Of a stretch of DNA of 64,000 nucleotides, positions 35,870 through 47,005 are shown piece by piece. How positions within the stretch are numbered: the first letter of the stretch is position 1; every line of letters starts with the position of its first letter. Location: contig OW203765.1 in the NCBI GenBank assembly GCA_934045905.1, positions 30,041,997 through 30,105,996 of the forward strand, written 5' to 3'. A program made the translations under genes and the position numbers. The notes beneath the pieces were generated by a model. The model was not told the origin of the DNA, searched no databases, and saw only the letters and a list, made by a program, of their open reading frames with translations. The DNA comes from Leuctra nigra (taxonomy: Eukaryota > Arthropoda > Insecta > Plecoptera > Leuctridae).

Positions 35870-37722
35870 TAGTGGAGCGGTCGCTCCACGCCAGCCAAGT
35901 CGTACGGCGCGCGCACACACTCATTTAAAAAGGCTGGAGCAAACCCACTTTTACTGTAAGCGTCAAAGTGGCATTTTCGGCCTACTGGATCTTAAAATTG
36001 GAAAATCTCACATTGTTGCGATATATCTTAATTTCGAGCTATGGCCCACCCTACAACATATACCACATTTGGGAACAATAGGTTACGCCCTTTGCGCGCT
36101 AGAGGGCCGTGAAAACAGTGTTTTAGGGCGGTTTTCATAATAATCTCAGTAGTAGTAGTAGTAGGGTGGAGCTAAAATATGGTAAACAGGCCACAGCATA
36201 AACGGCTGAACCGATTGATTTAAAATTTTTACCACATATGCACTTTTGGCGTCTGAGGTGCCTTTTGCTATAACTGGTTTTATGCCGCCATTTTGAAACC
36301 GGAAGTGACGTCATATCTCGTCAACGGCTGGACCGATTGGAACGAAAATTGCGCCAAACGATCCAGACGGTCATCTATATGCATGATAAGTAGCAAAAGA
36401 CTAAACATTATGTTAAAGAAACCGGAAATGACGTAATGAAATTTGAAATACATCGATTGGCTTTTTGGCAACAAAGATTGATCCGATTATTTTGATATTT
36501 ATGTAACGTATGTACTTTTGACGTCTCATGTGACTTGTTATAAAACCAACCGGAAGCCGCCATTTTGAAACCGGAAGTGACATCATATCTCAATAACGGC
36601 TAAATAGATTTCAACGAAACCAGCGCAAAACAATTTAGACGGTCAACTTTATGTATTTTCATCAATAATATTTGCAGTTTCTCATACCTAAACCGGAAAT
36701 GACGTCACACATTTTAATAATCTCACAAATTTTTATTTTGATGCAATAAATATACTATTTGAGACAGCTTATAAAATTATAATCATGTTTCAAATATACT
36801 TCAAGGGGTCAGAGATTTCAGCCGCCATTTTTAAACCGGAAGTAACGTCATATCTCAAAAACTGGTAGACAAATCGGTATGAAACTAGCGCCAAGCGATT
36901 CGGATGGCCATCTCTATGGAATATGAACAGTACAAATAGAATTTTCCTATTAATGAGACCGGAAATGACGTCATTCAAATGTATAAATTATTATAATTCC
37001 CTCCTATACAATAAATACATATTCAGAAAGCTTAAAATGATACACATCATTTATAGAAATAAATTCTATGTGGCATTGCAGAAAGTTCAGCAGCCATTTT
37101 GAAAACCGAAGTGTTTCCATATCTCGGAACTGGGTTGACTGATTGGAATGAAACCTTTGCTATTCTTCGTGAAAGATCATTTAAAGCAATTATTTAGGAC
37201 CATACGCTGCTATTCATTAGTGGTAACGAAATTGTAAAGGGTGATGATTTTTTAAAAGAATTTAGTAATTGTTCATTTCATATGTGTCACAAGTTGTTAG
37301 AATAAACTAAAAAAAGGAGTGATATCCCCATAAAAAACACTTCGTGTAAAAATACCAGCCAAGTCTCTTCAACTAAAAAAAAATATGAAATCTAAAAATT
37401 CTGCACTGAAAAGTAGTGATATCAAAAAATTAGCCAAGTCAAAACTTTATTTGAAAATCAAAAAATACTTGGCGCATCGTTTTTTTTAGGGCATTATAGG
37501 TATACTATGTATATGTATATTTCATGTATAATTTATAATTGGCTTATACTTCCAAGCTATTTAAGTACACGATGCGCCAAGTATTTTTTGATTTTCAAAT
37601 AAAGTTTTGACTTGGCTAATTTTTTGATATCACTACTTTTCAGTGCAGAATTTTTAGATTTCATATTTTTTTTACGTTGAAGAGACTTGGCTGGTATTTT
37701 TACACGAAGTGTTTTTTATGGG
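35870..37722 (-). mobile_element. Helitron-like family 1, element C (inverted)
   Basis: Minus-strand copy of the A/B family. CTAG and the hairpin GTGGAGCGACCGCTCCAC lie at 35870-35890. TTCCGG/ATGGCGGC-type blocks follow at about 36285, 36420, 36557, 36690, 36822, 36958 and 37090, alternating between full (GCCGCCATTTTGAAACCGGA) and short (CCGGAAATGACGTCA) versions. The 153-bp inverted arms (37327-37479 and 37570-37722) mark the 5' end. Confidence 0.65.
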
Positions 37723-37950
37723 TGTATATTTTCTCCACAATTAATGTTTTGGATATTTATTAAAATTGTGATGCAGATTTTTTTTAGCGAAAGAACGAAA
37801 ACTGTTCTATGGAAGAAACAATGGTTTCCAGCGAATATTATCCTATTCTATTGAATCTGATTATGAAAAAGGTCAACACCTTTTTCAGTATATATACCTG
37901 TTATTCTACAAGTAAGGGTTATCAAATGCATGAACTACTGATAAGAATAC

Positions 37951-38387
37951 CCGACGGCTGCCACCTTATCGCGATGGTGGGGTTTGTGTTGGCCAATGAT
38001 CCACTGCAGCTACGCCGGCGAGCATATGCTCATGTGTATGGGCTACCCATGCCGGACAGATCAGTGGTGAGGCCCAGACAAAGTGCAGCCAGGGTCGACC
38101 TACCCATGCCCTCCCCTGAATTTGCGGCCCCCTCGGGCCGGCCTCCCACATCGACACGGACATCGCCCCCCGAATCGGGTCCCACCGGCTCTAACCCTCC
38201 CGTCCCCCGGTCTGTCCCCATTCTGGCCTGGACTTCCCACCAGTGCTGGACTCCCCCGGGCCGGGCTCCTTAGTTCGACCCCTCCCTAAGACCTGCATTA
38301 ATATTCAACAATGGTAAAAAAATAACTTTATGTGCGCAAAATGACCTCGCTGTCGATGCACCATTAAACACACTAATCTAATCTAAT
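37951..38387 (+). mobile_element. 437-bp retroposon with 13-bp target-site duplication
   Basis: The direct repeat CTGATAAGAATAC flanks it exactly (37938-37950 and 38388-38400). The body is GC-rich, unlike the host DNA, and the 3' end is a short (AATCT)n tail after AAACACACT. This is the structure of a SINE or a 5'-truncated LINE inserted by target-primed reverse transcription. The long GC-rich open frame through it is probably incidental. Confidence 0.8.
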
Positions 38388-38472
38388 CTGATAAGAATAC
38401 TCGCTGATAAGGACTCTAAGATAACAATTTCAATATATTCCATACACATAATTATATCTGACTTGCCTAGAT

Positions 38473-39258
38473 ATGGCTTCCGACCGCTTGTCCGATGCTC
38501 TGGCTGCCATGAAAGTCATGAACGAGTCCCTGCTGCAACAACTGGAGTGCCCCGTCTGTCTGGAGACATGCATGCCACCCATCTTCATGTGCGTCAATGG
38601 ACATAACATCTGCTCCAACTGTCAAGCCGAAGTTCAAGAATGCCCCGTGTGCCGCTCTAGAGGCGCCCCAGCTATCCGCAACATTCCCATGGAAGGACTT
38701 TGTGACAAAGTAGTGATGCCATGCAAGTTTCATAAAGGTGGTTGTGAGGTGAAACTGGGTCTGAATGATTTGAAGAAGCATTATTCTGTATGCGAATACA
38801 GATATAGATGTATGTTAGATTGTGATTGGGTTGGACAAAGGGTTCCACTTCTCAATCATGTTAAAAAGAGTCATCCTGGATGTATATATGCATTGAATAC
38901 AACGTATACTTCGTATATTTGCTCCGACTCGGGTTCGGATAATAATCAAGTATTATTCTGCGAATTGAAACAAGATTTTTTTTGGTACATACATAACTAT
39001 ATTTCAGAAAGTATGACCAACTATGAGTGCATTCACTATATCGGCCCTGAGGAAAATGCTTCGAAATATAATATGATTAAGCAGTTTAGTTCAGAGGATG
39101 AGAAATCCACGGTTCTGACCTTCATCAGACCATGTCTCAGTTTAGAAGAAGATTTCATGTTAAGTGATAAAACAATCGTGGCACACGAGAGTGCTTTTGA
39201 AATGATAGCGGGAAAGAGTGAAATAATTAAAGAGCGATTAAATATAACAAAAAAATAA
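38473..39258 (+). CDS. SIAH/Seven-in-absentia-type E3 ubiquitin ligase
   Basis: A 261-residue intact single-exon ORF; a possible acceptor (TTGCCTAG) lies just before the ATG, so a 5' UTR intron is possible. Residues 26-60 form a SINA-type RING: C26, C29, C40, H44, C47, C50, C57, C60. Residues 84-134 form the paired SIAH zinc fingers (C84/C91/H103/C107 and C113/C117/H129/H134). The rest matches the position of the substrate-binding TRAF-like domain but is divergent. The family attaches ubiquitin to substrates for proteasomal degradation; the RING recruits the E2. Canonical SIAH is about 280-310 residues, so this is a short, divergent paralogue, perhaps of retroposed origin. A retroposon lies 85 bases upstream. 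The target is unknown. Confidence 0.9.
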   Translation: MASDRLSDALAAMKVMNESLLQQLECPVCLETCMPPIFMCVNGHNICSNCQAEVQECPVCRSRGAPAIRNIPMEGLCDKVVMPCKFHKGGCEVKLGLNDLKKHYSVCEYRYRCMLDCDWVGQRVPLLNHVKKSHPGCIYALNTTYTSYICSDSGSDNNQVLFCELKQDFFWYIHNYISESMTNYECIHYIGPEENASKYNMIKQFSSEDEKSTVLTFIRPCLSLEEDFMLSDKTIVAHESAFEMIAGKSEIIKERLNITKK

Positions 39259-39539
39259 TTTTCGGTCTCGGTTCTTGCTGATGGTAAACGTTTTGCCGGC
39301 TGGGGCAGTTGGCATCTTTGGATAGAGAGATTGTAAAGAATAGCTGTGGTCAGTCTGATAGTCTGGATGGATAGTCTTTATTAACTCAATGATAAGAAAA
39401 CAATCCTATAATACAATACTAATACATAAATAACATTAGAACAATATTCAATAATAGTGAATTCAAAAACTAAACTATATCTTGTCATTGGATGATCAGC
39501 GTCAACCATGAATGGACTTCATCCCTGGGGTTGACGTCT

Positions 39540-39790
39540 TGATGATGTTGATGATGCTGGTGTTGATGCTATTTTTGTTTATAAAACTCTTCTGAGAATA
39601 TGGGCAATGCCAAGCTTTGCAGTCTTCTGGAGGCTGTTACATTGTTCCAAGAGCTCCAATGACAATCGGTACTATTTTAGTCTTCAGATGCCACGTTCTG
39701 CTTAAGATCAATCGCTAGTTCTTTATACTTTCATACATTTTTCTGTCTCTTTGGCAACAAGTTAATTTACTTATGTACATTTACAATAAA
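39540..39790 (-). pseudogene. Degenerate LINE 3'-end remnant
   Basis: Reading the minus strand with frame changes gives K-Y-K-E-L-A-I-D-L then IVPIVIGALGTM, the conserved end region of several insect non-LTR retrotransposon ORF2 proteins. Stops and shifts interrupt it. Its 3' untranslated part may run down to about 39380. Confidence 0.5.
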
Positions 39791-39799
39791 TATTACCAA

Positions 39800-40345
39800 C
39801 TCTTTTTGTTTAGTCGGTCCATTATCTCATTGAAGAAGAACAGGTCCTTGACTGCCATTTGGTCTTGGGCCCCAGTATGATAGTCTGACCCAGGAATGAA
39901 AACCGTCCGACTTCAGTTCATAAATATTATCATAATTATGTTATTATCATGTTTATCATACACAATATCATTCATAAATATTAAATGTTTAATTCAGTGA
40001 ACTTTTTTAGGGAAACTGTATTCCTGTCGAGTGACATTTTTACCAATCAACAATGATGTTGCCATGGTAACAATAAAAAGGACATCATTCAAGGAATACC
40101 GTTTCCTCGCCAAAATGTCCTGAAAATTTAAATTTCATATTTAAATTTACACTTTTGAGTGTGAAAATATTGTGATTTTATTATGATGTTATTTAAAAAA
40201 ATATACATATATTTTAATTGTATTACAAAATTCATGTATATATTCCCTATTAATAGTATAGAATTTCACTAGGTATACTCTTCTATTTTGTTGGAAAATA
40301 TAGGAATTATGTTCAATGAATCAGTAGAAGTTATTATGATAAATA
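39800..40345. other. Non-coding stretch
   Basis: No gene recognised between the LINE remnant and the poly(A) signal of the second resilin-like gene. Confidence 0.4.
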
Positions 40346-40931
40346 CAGTATTTATTTAATGTCGGTAACATAATTCAATACATTACGCACATATTTAATA
40401 TCACAATCACGGTATATGTAAAACATAAATAATGAACACCTAAGTGATATCAAATCCCATAGAAGATGAAATGAGTATTTGCATGATGTTTAAAACAGAA
40501 CACTTGGACTCAAATACTTGCGGAAACATATTAAAATCACTATCATCTAAAACACTGGTTCTCAAAGGTTAACAAGTGCTTCTTAGAATAAATTTACAGA
40601 AACTAAACTACTGGAGCTAAACAATTTCTAATTTTCTATACACAATTTAAACATAATTTGTTATTTTTGTCTACATCATTTTCCAAAATTCAAAATCAAA
40701 ATATTTACATTTGTACTAACTTCATCTAGTTTTGAGTTACAACTAAGTGTTATAAAGAATTTTGTATAATTTTTAATTTGTATGTGTGAATGCTACATAA
40801 TTGAACTGACATGTGTAATGACAATAAGGCAAATTTTCGTTGAAAAATCAACAAAAATTGATCCTTACAATTTCACACTCACACTACCGTCCCCGCAAGA
40901 TCCGAATTAGCATCCTATTTAACTTGTTCAT

Positions 40932-43568
40932 CTAGTAGTTGTACCCTCCTTGCCCTTGTCCTCGACCTCCTGCCGCCGGGTAGCCACCCTGGGCCTCCTC
41001 GTAGCGGATCGTCGGCATGTACCCCTCGTTGTTGGCGACGTAGTCCACGATCTGGGTGCGGCCGTCGGGCAGGAGCACGTGGTAGGAGCCTCGAGCCTCG
41101 TCGCCCTCGCGGCTCTCTTGGTGGCCGAAGTTGGCGCCAGACTCATCGTCCTGGACCTCGTAGGTGAACTCGTAGTTAGCGGGCTCCTGAGGGAAGAGGA
41201 GGAGGAAGAGGTTTTATGTCGTGACTTGCTTTCAATAACGTCGTACTGTTCTGCCGCTGGACATATGGACGGATGAATGATGAAGATGAAGATGATAAGA
41301 TGGTGGGAACAGGGCGGTTGTGGTCTATTAGTGGTGAACCTTCCAGCATTTGCCTCTTGACTGAGGAAAACGTAAGTGGGACACAGACCAATAATTTGGA
41401 CAAACTGCAATCTTTTTGAAGAAGTCGATAATTCCTATATTAAGGATTTTTGCTATTTGTATTTCTTATCAACTGTTTTAAAATAGTAACCGCAAGATTT
41501 TACAAATATTTCAAACGTTAAGAAAATCGTATATATTTTACCGAATTGTACTAGAGTTGGTCAATTTGTTTTTTAATTACCTTGCAATCTAATCTTGATC
41601 GTATACACATGGCCTACATTTTAATTTTAAACCAATCGGAGCTGTTCAAAATTAAGTAATGATAATTCAATGATTCAAAATTTTAATTTTATTATTATAG
41701 ATAAAGAACCACCCATATGGCCTCACGAATTTTCAAAAAATTGTTAAAATTTCAACTTGATCATAGTAGCGGTTTGACTACATGGCGAACAGCCGAATCA
41801 TGTGAACGATCTTACTCACCGCCAGATCGTCGTCCTGTCCCGATCCCCTCGATCCCGGGTAGCCACCGAAGCCTCCGTTGCCGCCTCCATTACCGGCGGG
41901 TGCTCCGTACTGGTTGGAGGGTTGCTGTTGATAACCTCCACCTCCATGCTGTCCGCCGCCTCCGTGGCGACCTCCGCCGTTCTGATGACCTTGGCCGGGT
42001 GGCAGGTACTGCCTCGGGGAGGGAGGCTCGGCCAGGACGCCGATGGCGACCACCATCACGATCGCGATCACGAACTGAAAGTGGAGGTGATGTGGTTAGA
42101 GGATTATGTTTCTCAGATTGTAATTACAACTAGTCTGTACAAATAGCTGGAAATGTCACTGTTCTTCAAGACAGCATTGCGTCAGCTCCGATAATTAATG
42201 GACAATTTTGTTTTAAATTGATAAATGAAGAGATTTAATTTTTCCGTTAAAAACAACCCCAAACAAGGAATATAAATAGTCCTGAATAAGAGAAAACTTC
42301 TGTGATGTGCTCAAAGAATGAGATTTTAAAATGATAGAAAACCAATCAGCTGGTGGGTATTTTTACCAGAATTCTTACATACCTAATGTTTTCATTGATA
42401 TGAAATTATTGTTTAAACTTGTAGATGTCTCGTCCATGTGTTTTATTTTGTTAAATTATGTCTTGATTCAAACCAAAAACTATAATTATTTTCTTCACAC
42501 TGGACAAGTAATGCAAGCTGCGCTAGCCAGATGATCATTAGACCAGAAGATGTTGGGTGTCAGATAGCAGAGAAAGTGAATGCAGCGCAGATATCATCCT
42601 CGTGGTGTCAATTACTTTCATGTGCAACGAACATACGTCAATTAAAACTAGTTTTAACGACAAGGTAGATCTAGTGATAATATGTATATTGTGCAATCTA
42701 AAGATATTAGTATAATGGTATTTTGTAGTTGTTTGTTATTGATTTTTTTGATCGGATGATTATACCTTTTAGATGATTTAATTTCACTCTTCCTGATATC
42801 ATCTCTACAATCTGTCGAATGGATTCATAATTATATTTGGTAAATAATCAACTTCCTCTCGCGTTCGCTATTAAGGTTTACTTTTTGTTCAAAAATATCG
42901 ATTCAATAATCATATTTCTATGTAATTGCTATGCGATCATAGACTTTTTAAAAATTAATTTATATGTTATATCAAAATGGGTTCTAAACTCACTTTCAAA
43001 TGAGCCATACTTTAAATAGTTATTGTTCCATACCTATAACTTCCACAAATGAAGAATATTAATTTGGAAATTATTAATTAACTAGGTACCTTAGGTAGGT
43101 ATTCAAATAAAAAAGTTGCATAAAGTGGTCCCTGTGAAGAGTAATCACTGCAATGCAATATTAAAAATTTGATGAACGATATCGAAATAAATTTAATTGT
43201 CCCTTTTCTGTAATATTTGAGTTCTGTATTACCCCAGTTAAATAAAATTTTGTTCTGGATAACTGGATAATACAAAAGTGAACTGTTAAATGATAAATGC
43301 GTAAAACATTTTGCGAGTTCCAAAACGTTCAGTTTAAGTACGTAATAATTTAAAAAAAATCTTAGTTTCAATCTTTATGAAACTCACAAATCTTAATATT
43401 TCACACCAACATCCAAGAAAAGTAGGTGATTAATATGTTAAGGGTGAAAATCGTTTAAGTATAATAAGACACTTATATCACCCTTTTCTGTTTCACACTT
43501 ACTCTTTCTACGAACACACTTCTCTATAAGAATATTATATATATATATCTCACCTTAACTGTAGCCAT
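40932..43568 (-). CDS. Pro-resilin-like cuticular protein 2 (RR-2), complete
   Basis: Three phase-0 exons: 43568-43554 (MATVK), 42074-41820 (85 codons), 41186-40932 (84 codons plus TAG), making 174 residues. Splice sites are AAG|GTGAGA, TTTCAG|TTC, GCG|GTGAGT and CCTCAG|GAG. The signal peptide runs to about residue 20, then EPPSPRQYLPP, like the N-terminus of mature resilin. The Gly-rich middle has only one QYGAP motif. The last exon starts EPANYEFTYEVQDDESG and holds an RR-2 chitin-binding domain with LPDGRTQIVDY and NEGYMPTI. It shares exon number, phases, the DDLA|EPANYEF junction and the LPP motif with the gene at 13877-19009, so the two are paralogues, but this one has almost no elastic repeat. 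The poly(A) signal is probably at 40351-40356 (complement). Intron 2 carries a SINE fragment. Confidence 0.9.
41270..41385 (-). mobile_element. SINE type 2 fragment in intron 2
   Basis: Carries the body phrase TTTTCCTCAGTCAAGAGGCAA and the nearby AATAGACCACAACCGCC of the type-2 SINEs. The pol III head is missing. Confidence 0.5.
42080..43550. other. Intron 1 of resilin-like gene 2
   Basis: AT-rich, with no other feature recognised. Confidence 0.6.
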
Positions 43569-43603
43569 ATTCTTGATGATCACTCTTTAATTACTAAACA
43601 AGT

Positions 43604-43640
43604 ACTGTACTCATTTCACATATCGAGCGATCATTTTATA
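43604..43640 (-). promoter_or_regulatory. Core promoter of resilin-like gene 2
   Basis: TATAAAA (43634-43640, complement) lies about 34 bases upstream of ACAGT, an initiator variant with its A at 43606. The predicted 5' UTR is about 38 bases before ATG at 43568. Confidence 0.7.
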
Positions 43641-44187
43641 CCAACAATCCTTCATTGACCAAGAGAATGAAGATGACCGAGAGACTGGTAGGAGGGGGTG
43701 GGGCTTACGATGTCGATATGAAAAACCAGATCAAAATCATTGCGAAATTAGAACTTCATGTTCCAGACACCTTCAGGCGATGAATGCATAGATATTTCGA
43801 GCAGATTCATTAGTATTAAAATGAAGGCTTCTCCATAGGCTAGGTTGGGAAAGCGGTGTCTGATGTTAGGTTGAATCATCCGACATTGTATCGGGGGTGT
43901 TATGTAATTGATTATGTGTGAAATGTGGGTGTTACGGTTACGGGTATTGTTGTAATGGGTACGTTTTTTTTGTTCTTTGATTTAATGATTGAAGGTCGTG
44001 TAAAGAAAAAGCGTTAAGCGAGCTTTGTTGTGTATTTAAAACAAATACAGGAGGAAAAGTATTAGGTGTGTCATGTTCTTTTTTTAATACATAGCCATTT
44101 AAGCCTCTGTTCGACAAAGTAAGCCAAATTTTGCTGATTATGTACACATGGCACAACCCTAAAAGAGGTATTAGAACGACACAGATA

Positions 44188-44369
44188 GACCACATTTAAA
44201 TTATCTAGATAGCTCTGCTTTTAAAAAAAATTCATATGCAGTACCGTGATCCTCATATCTATTAGTGTTTTTCAACCATGGATCATAACACGAATAGATA
44301 TTAGGATCACGGAACTGTATATGATATTTTTTGAAAAGCAGAGCTAACTAGATAATTTAAAATGTGGTC
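44188..44369. mobile_element. 182-bp hairpin MITE, TA target site
   Basis: Arms of about 82 bases, starting GACCACATTTAAATTATCTA, with matching inner blocks AGCTCTGCTTTT and CCGTGATCCT, are separated by a loop of about 15 bases. TA flanks both ends. Confidence 0.75.
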
Positions 44370-44379
44370 TATTGGCTGC

Positions 44380-45195
44380 TGTCAGGTTCCTTGACAATAC
44401 ATTCTTGTTATTATCAATGAAATCAGAGCTCACCTATTACTAGAGTTAAGATAGCGTGTTTACATAAACTTCATCGGATGATGTCATCAAATCTTATGGC
44501 AATCCGATTCTCTCAAATACCATTTTTAGTTTGGCCAAGTGTATATACAATACAAAAATATTATATTTGATGCTACTACGAATTAATGACTTGTAGAAGG
44601 AAAATAGATTTTGCATACAAGTTCAATAATTATTTTTCACGAATAAGTATATTTATGCTTGTTCAGGTTATAAAAAAAAATCGTAATTTATTCTTTAATC
44701 TTTCTTTTAAATGTAATTCTTTAGAGATACATCTTTAGGAATTTATGGTTAATTGTTACCTACCTGTCTAATTATTACACGATTACCTAGTTCGTTTTAT
44801 TTATTATTCTATAAAAAAAATATTGCACATTACTTCACTACAATCGTCAAATCTATAATAATTGATTGTCAACTAACAATCAACGGGATTCAGTATTCAA
44901 CCTAATTGTTTTTGTTTGATCTGAACATCCAAATAATCCCATATATTTTTTACCGTTCATTTTTATTTGACTATGTGTTTGGTGTTTTTAAATTCCATTA
45001 ATCGTTTTTCAGACATAAAATATAAAACAATCCCACATTGTGTTGTAATTGTAAATGCAACAACTTCAGTTATACTTTGGAAGTGTGATGTAGTCGCAAT
45101 ACAAACTAATGGAAGAATCCAAAAGATCAGCATTGCTTGCCTGAATGATTTTGTATTTGATACTTGATAGGATTTGATAATAAAATTGTATCGAT
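44380..45195. other. Non-coding stretch
   Basis: Nothing supported beyond AT-rich DNA. Confidence 0.4.
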
Positions 45196-45199
45196 TTTT

Positions 45200-45252
45200 T
45201 GAGCGAGCGTAGCGAGCGTCACCACCGTACTTTTATGGCACTTTCTCTGTGT

Positions 45253-45288
<36 letters not shown>

Positions 45289-46135
45289 TTTGTTTGTTTG
45301 TTTTTTTTTTGCCTGCACTGCCCAGGTCAAACCGCACAACCAATCAATCTGAAATTTTGTACACATACTAACGTAATCTATGCGATCCCTGGGATCTTTT
45401 CTGAACGAGATCCTGTGATTGGTTCAAATTTTATAAAAATTATCTTTCGATTGGTTAGTTCGATCAATTTGAAATTTAGCAAAGTCATTGCAACCAACAT
45501 TGTACCTAATCAAAAAAAATTTCAGCCAAATCCTCCAATTGGTTCAAATTTGAAACCATTTTTCCTGTGATTTTTGAAATTTAAACTGGAACCGATTGAC
45601 CGACCAAATAAAAACTTCGCATGGTCATTGGTACCAACATTTATGATATTTTTGCCAATTTTCACTCTAATCTGTCGTTATTTTCAAAAGTTTTTGTCAT
45701 TTTAGGGACATTTTGCGTGTTGGCTGTCAAATTCACGGCGACTTCGAATCTACAGTTCAAGGCAAGGTAGTTAGAGCAGAAAGTTTTAAACGATATGAAA
45801 CTTATAATGACCGTTCAACAGATTGATCTGATATTGTGTACACACACTACATATCATATCATATGGGTGGTCCCAGGTATATTTTTTGAACGAGATCCTG
45901 TGATTTTCGAAAATTAACAAGGAACCGTTCAATCATAAAGGTTTAATCAATCAACTTAAAACTTAGCAAGGATTGGCACCAATATTTTTGGAGATTTTGG
46001 TGATTTTTATACAAGTCTGTGACGAAACTAAAGAATTATTGGCTTTTAATGACATTCGATAGACATAATTTCGGTTCGAGGTGTTGCGTGTATCCGTGCT
46101 CGCTCATCAACGCGTTTCACAGAGCGTTTTCCTAG
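45200..46135 (+). mobile_element. Helitron-like family 2, copy 3
   Basis: It starts TGAGCGAGCGTAGCGAGCG, then a long T run (45249-45308), and ends GCTCGCTCATCAACGCG...GAGCGTTTTCCTAG at 46135. The segment 45825-46060 is nearly the same as 10080-10310 in copy 1. Confidence 0.6.
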
Positions 46136-46404
46136 TTTAAATGTATGTACCAACTATACGATCAATTATGACTTTGGGTATAACTGGTTTTAAGATTCTA
46201 TGTATCTAAAATCTTAACTTTCAATTTAAATTGTGGTATTTATTGCCCAGATTCTACAGGTAGAAACGATCAGAAAATTATTTAAATAATCATTATTATA
46301 TAATATTATCAATTAATTGAAACTCATCAATATGTTTAACTTTTATTATCAAGCTCTGAACTCCTCCACCAACATGCATTTTAAACATCATGGTAGTCAT
46401 GGTA

Positions 46405-46615
46405 CACTCGGCCAAACAAAAATTGATCGTTGATCAAATTTGAATTACTGCTGGTCATGTCCCATAACCAATCAAAGCTTGTTATTATCGTTGAAATGTG
46501 AGGTCACCTACTAGAGTGAGACAAGGAGATCGCTTGGACTGACTTCGGATGGTGCAATCTAACATTTATCAGTCAATCAAATTTGATCAACGATCAATTT
46601 ATGTTTGGCCGAGTG
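46405..46615. mobile_element. 211-bp MITE, TA target site
   Basis: The TIRs CACTCGGCCAAAC, continuing to AATTGATCGTTGATCAAATT, are about 39 bp long and flanked by TA (46403-46404, 46616-46617). No ORF. Confidence 0.8.
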
Positions 46616-47005
46616 TACTTACATGGTTTCTTAATAATACTTCTGGTGCAAAAATAAATAAATTAATGATTTACGAAGAGGCAGTATAAAATTAAAAGTG
46701 TCCCTTAGAATAAATGCGCGATCATTGCATCTGATAAGTGTACATTAATTTATATAACTAAATGGAGTTTTGTTAAAACTTTTTCATAACCCAGACCCAG
46801 ACATACATAAACATGACATTGATAAAATAACGAATATGTCAGCTCATGTAACAATTGACGACTAGAACTCTCCGCCCACCGATACGTCACGAGTCACGTG
46901 ACCGAGCGGCGGGAAAATGATCGTGGGCAAGATCCTCGCCGCGCGCCATTAGAACACACAGGGAAGTCAGTTCGGTTGATGCAAAAATCGTATTTCAGTG
47001 ACGAA

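Noticed and set aside
37809..38273. 154-codon Pro/Arg-rich ORF
   Set aside because: It crosses the boundary of a 437-bp retroposon with target-site duplication, so it is not one gene.
45199..45570. 123-codon ORF with poly-Phe
   Set aside because: Driven by a T homopolymer inside a Helitron-like element.
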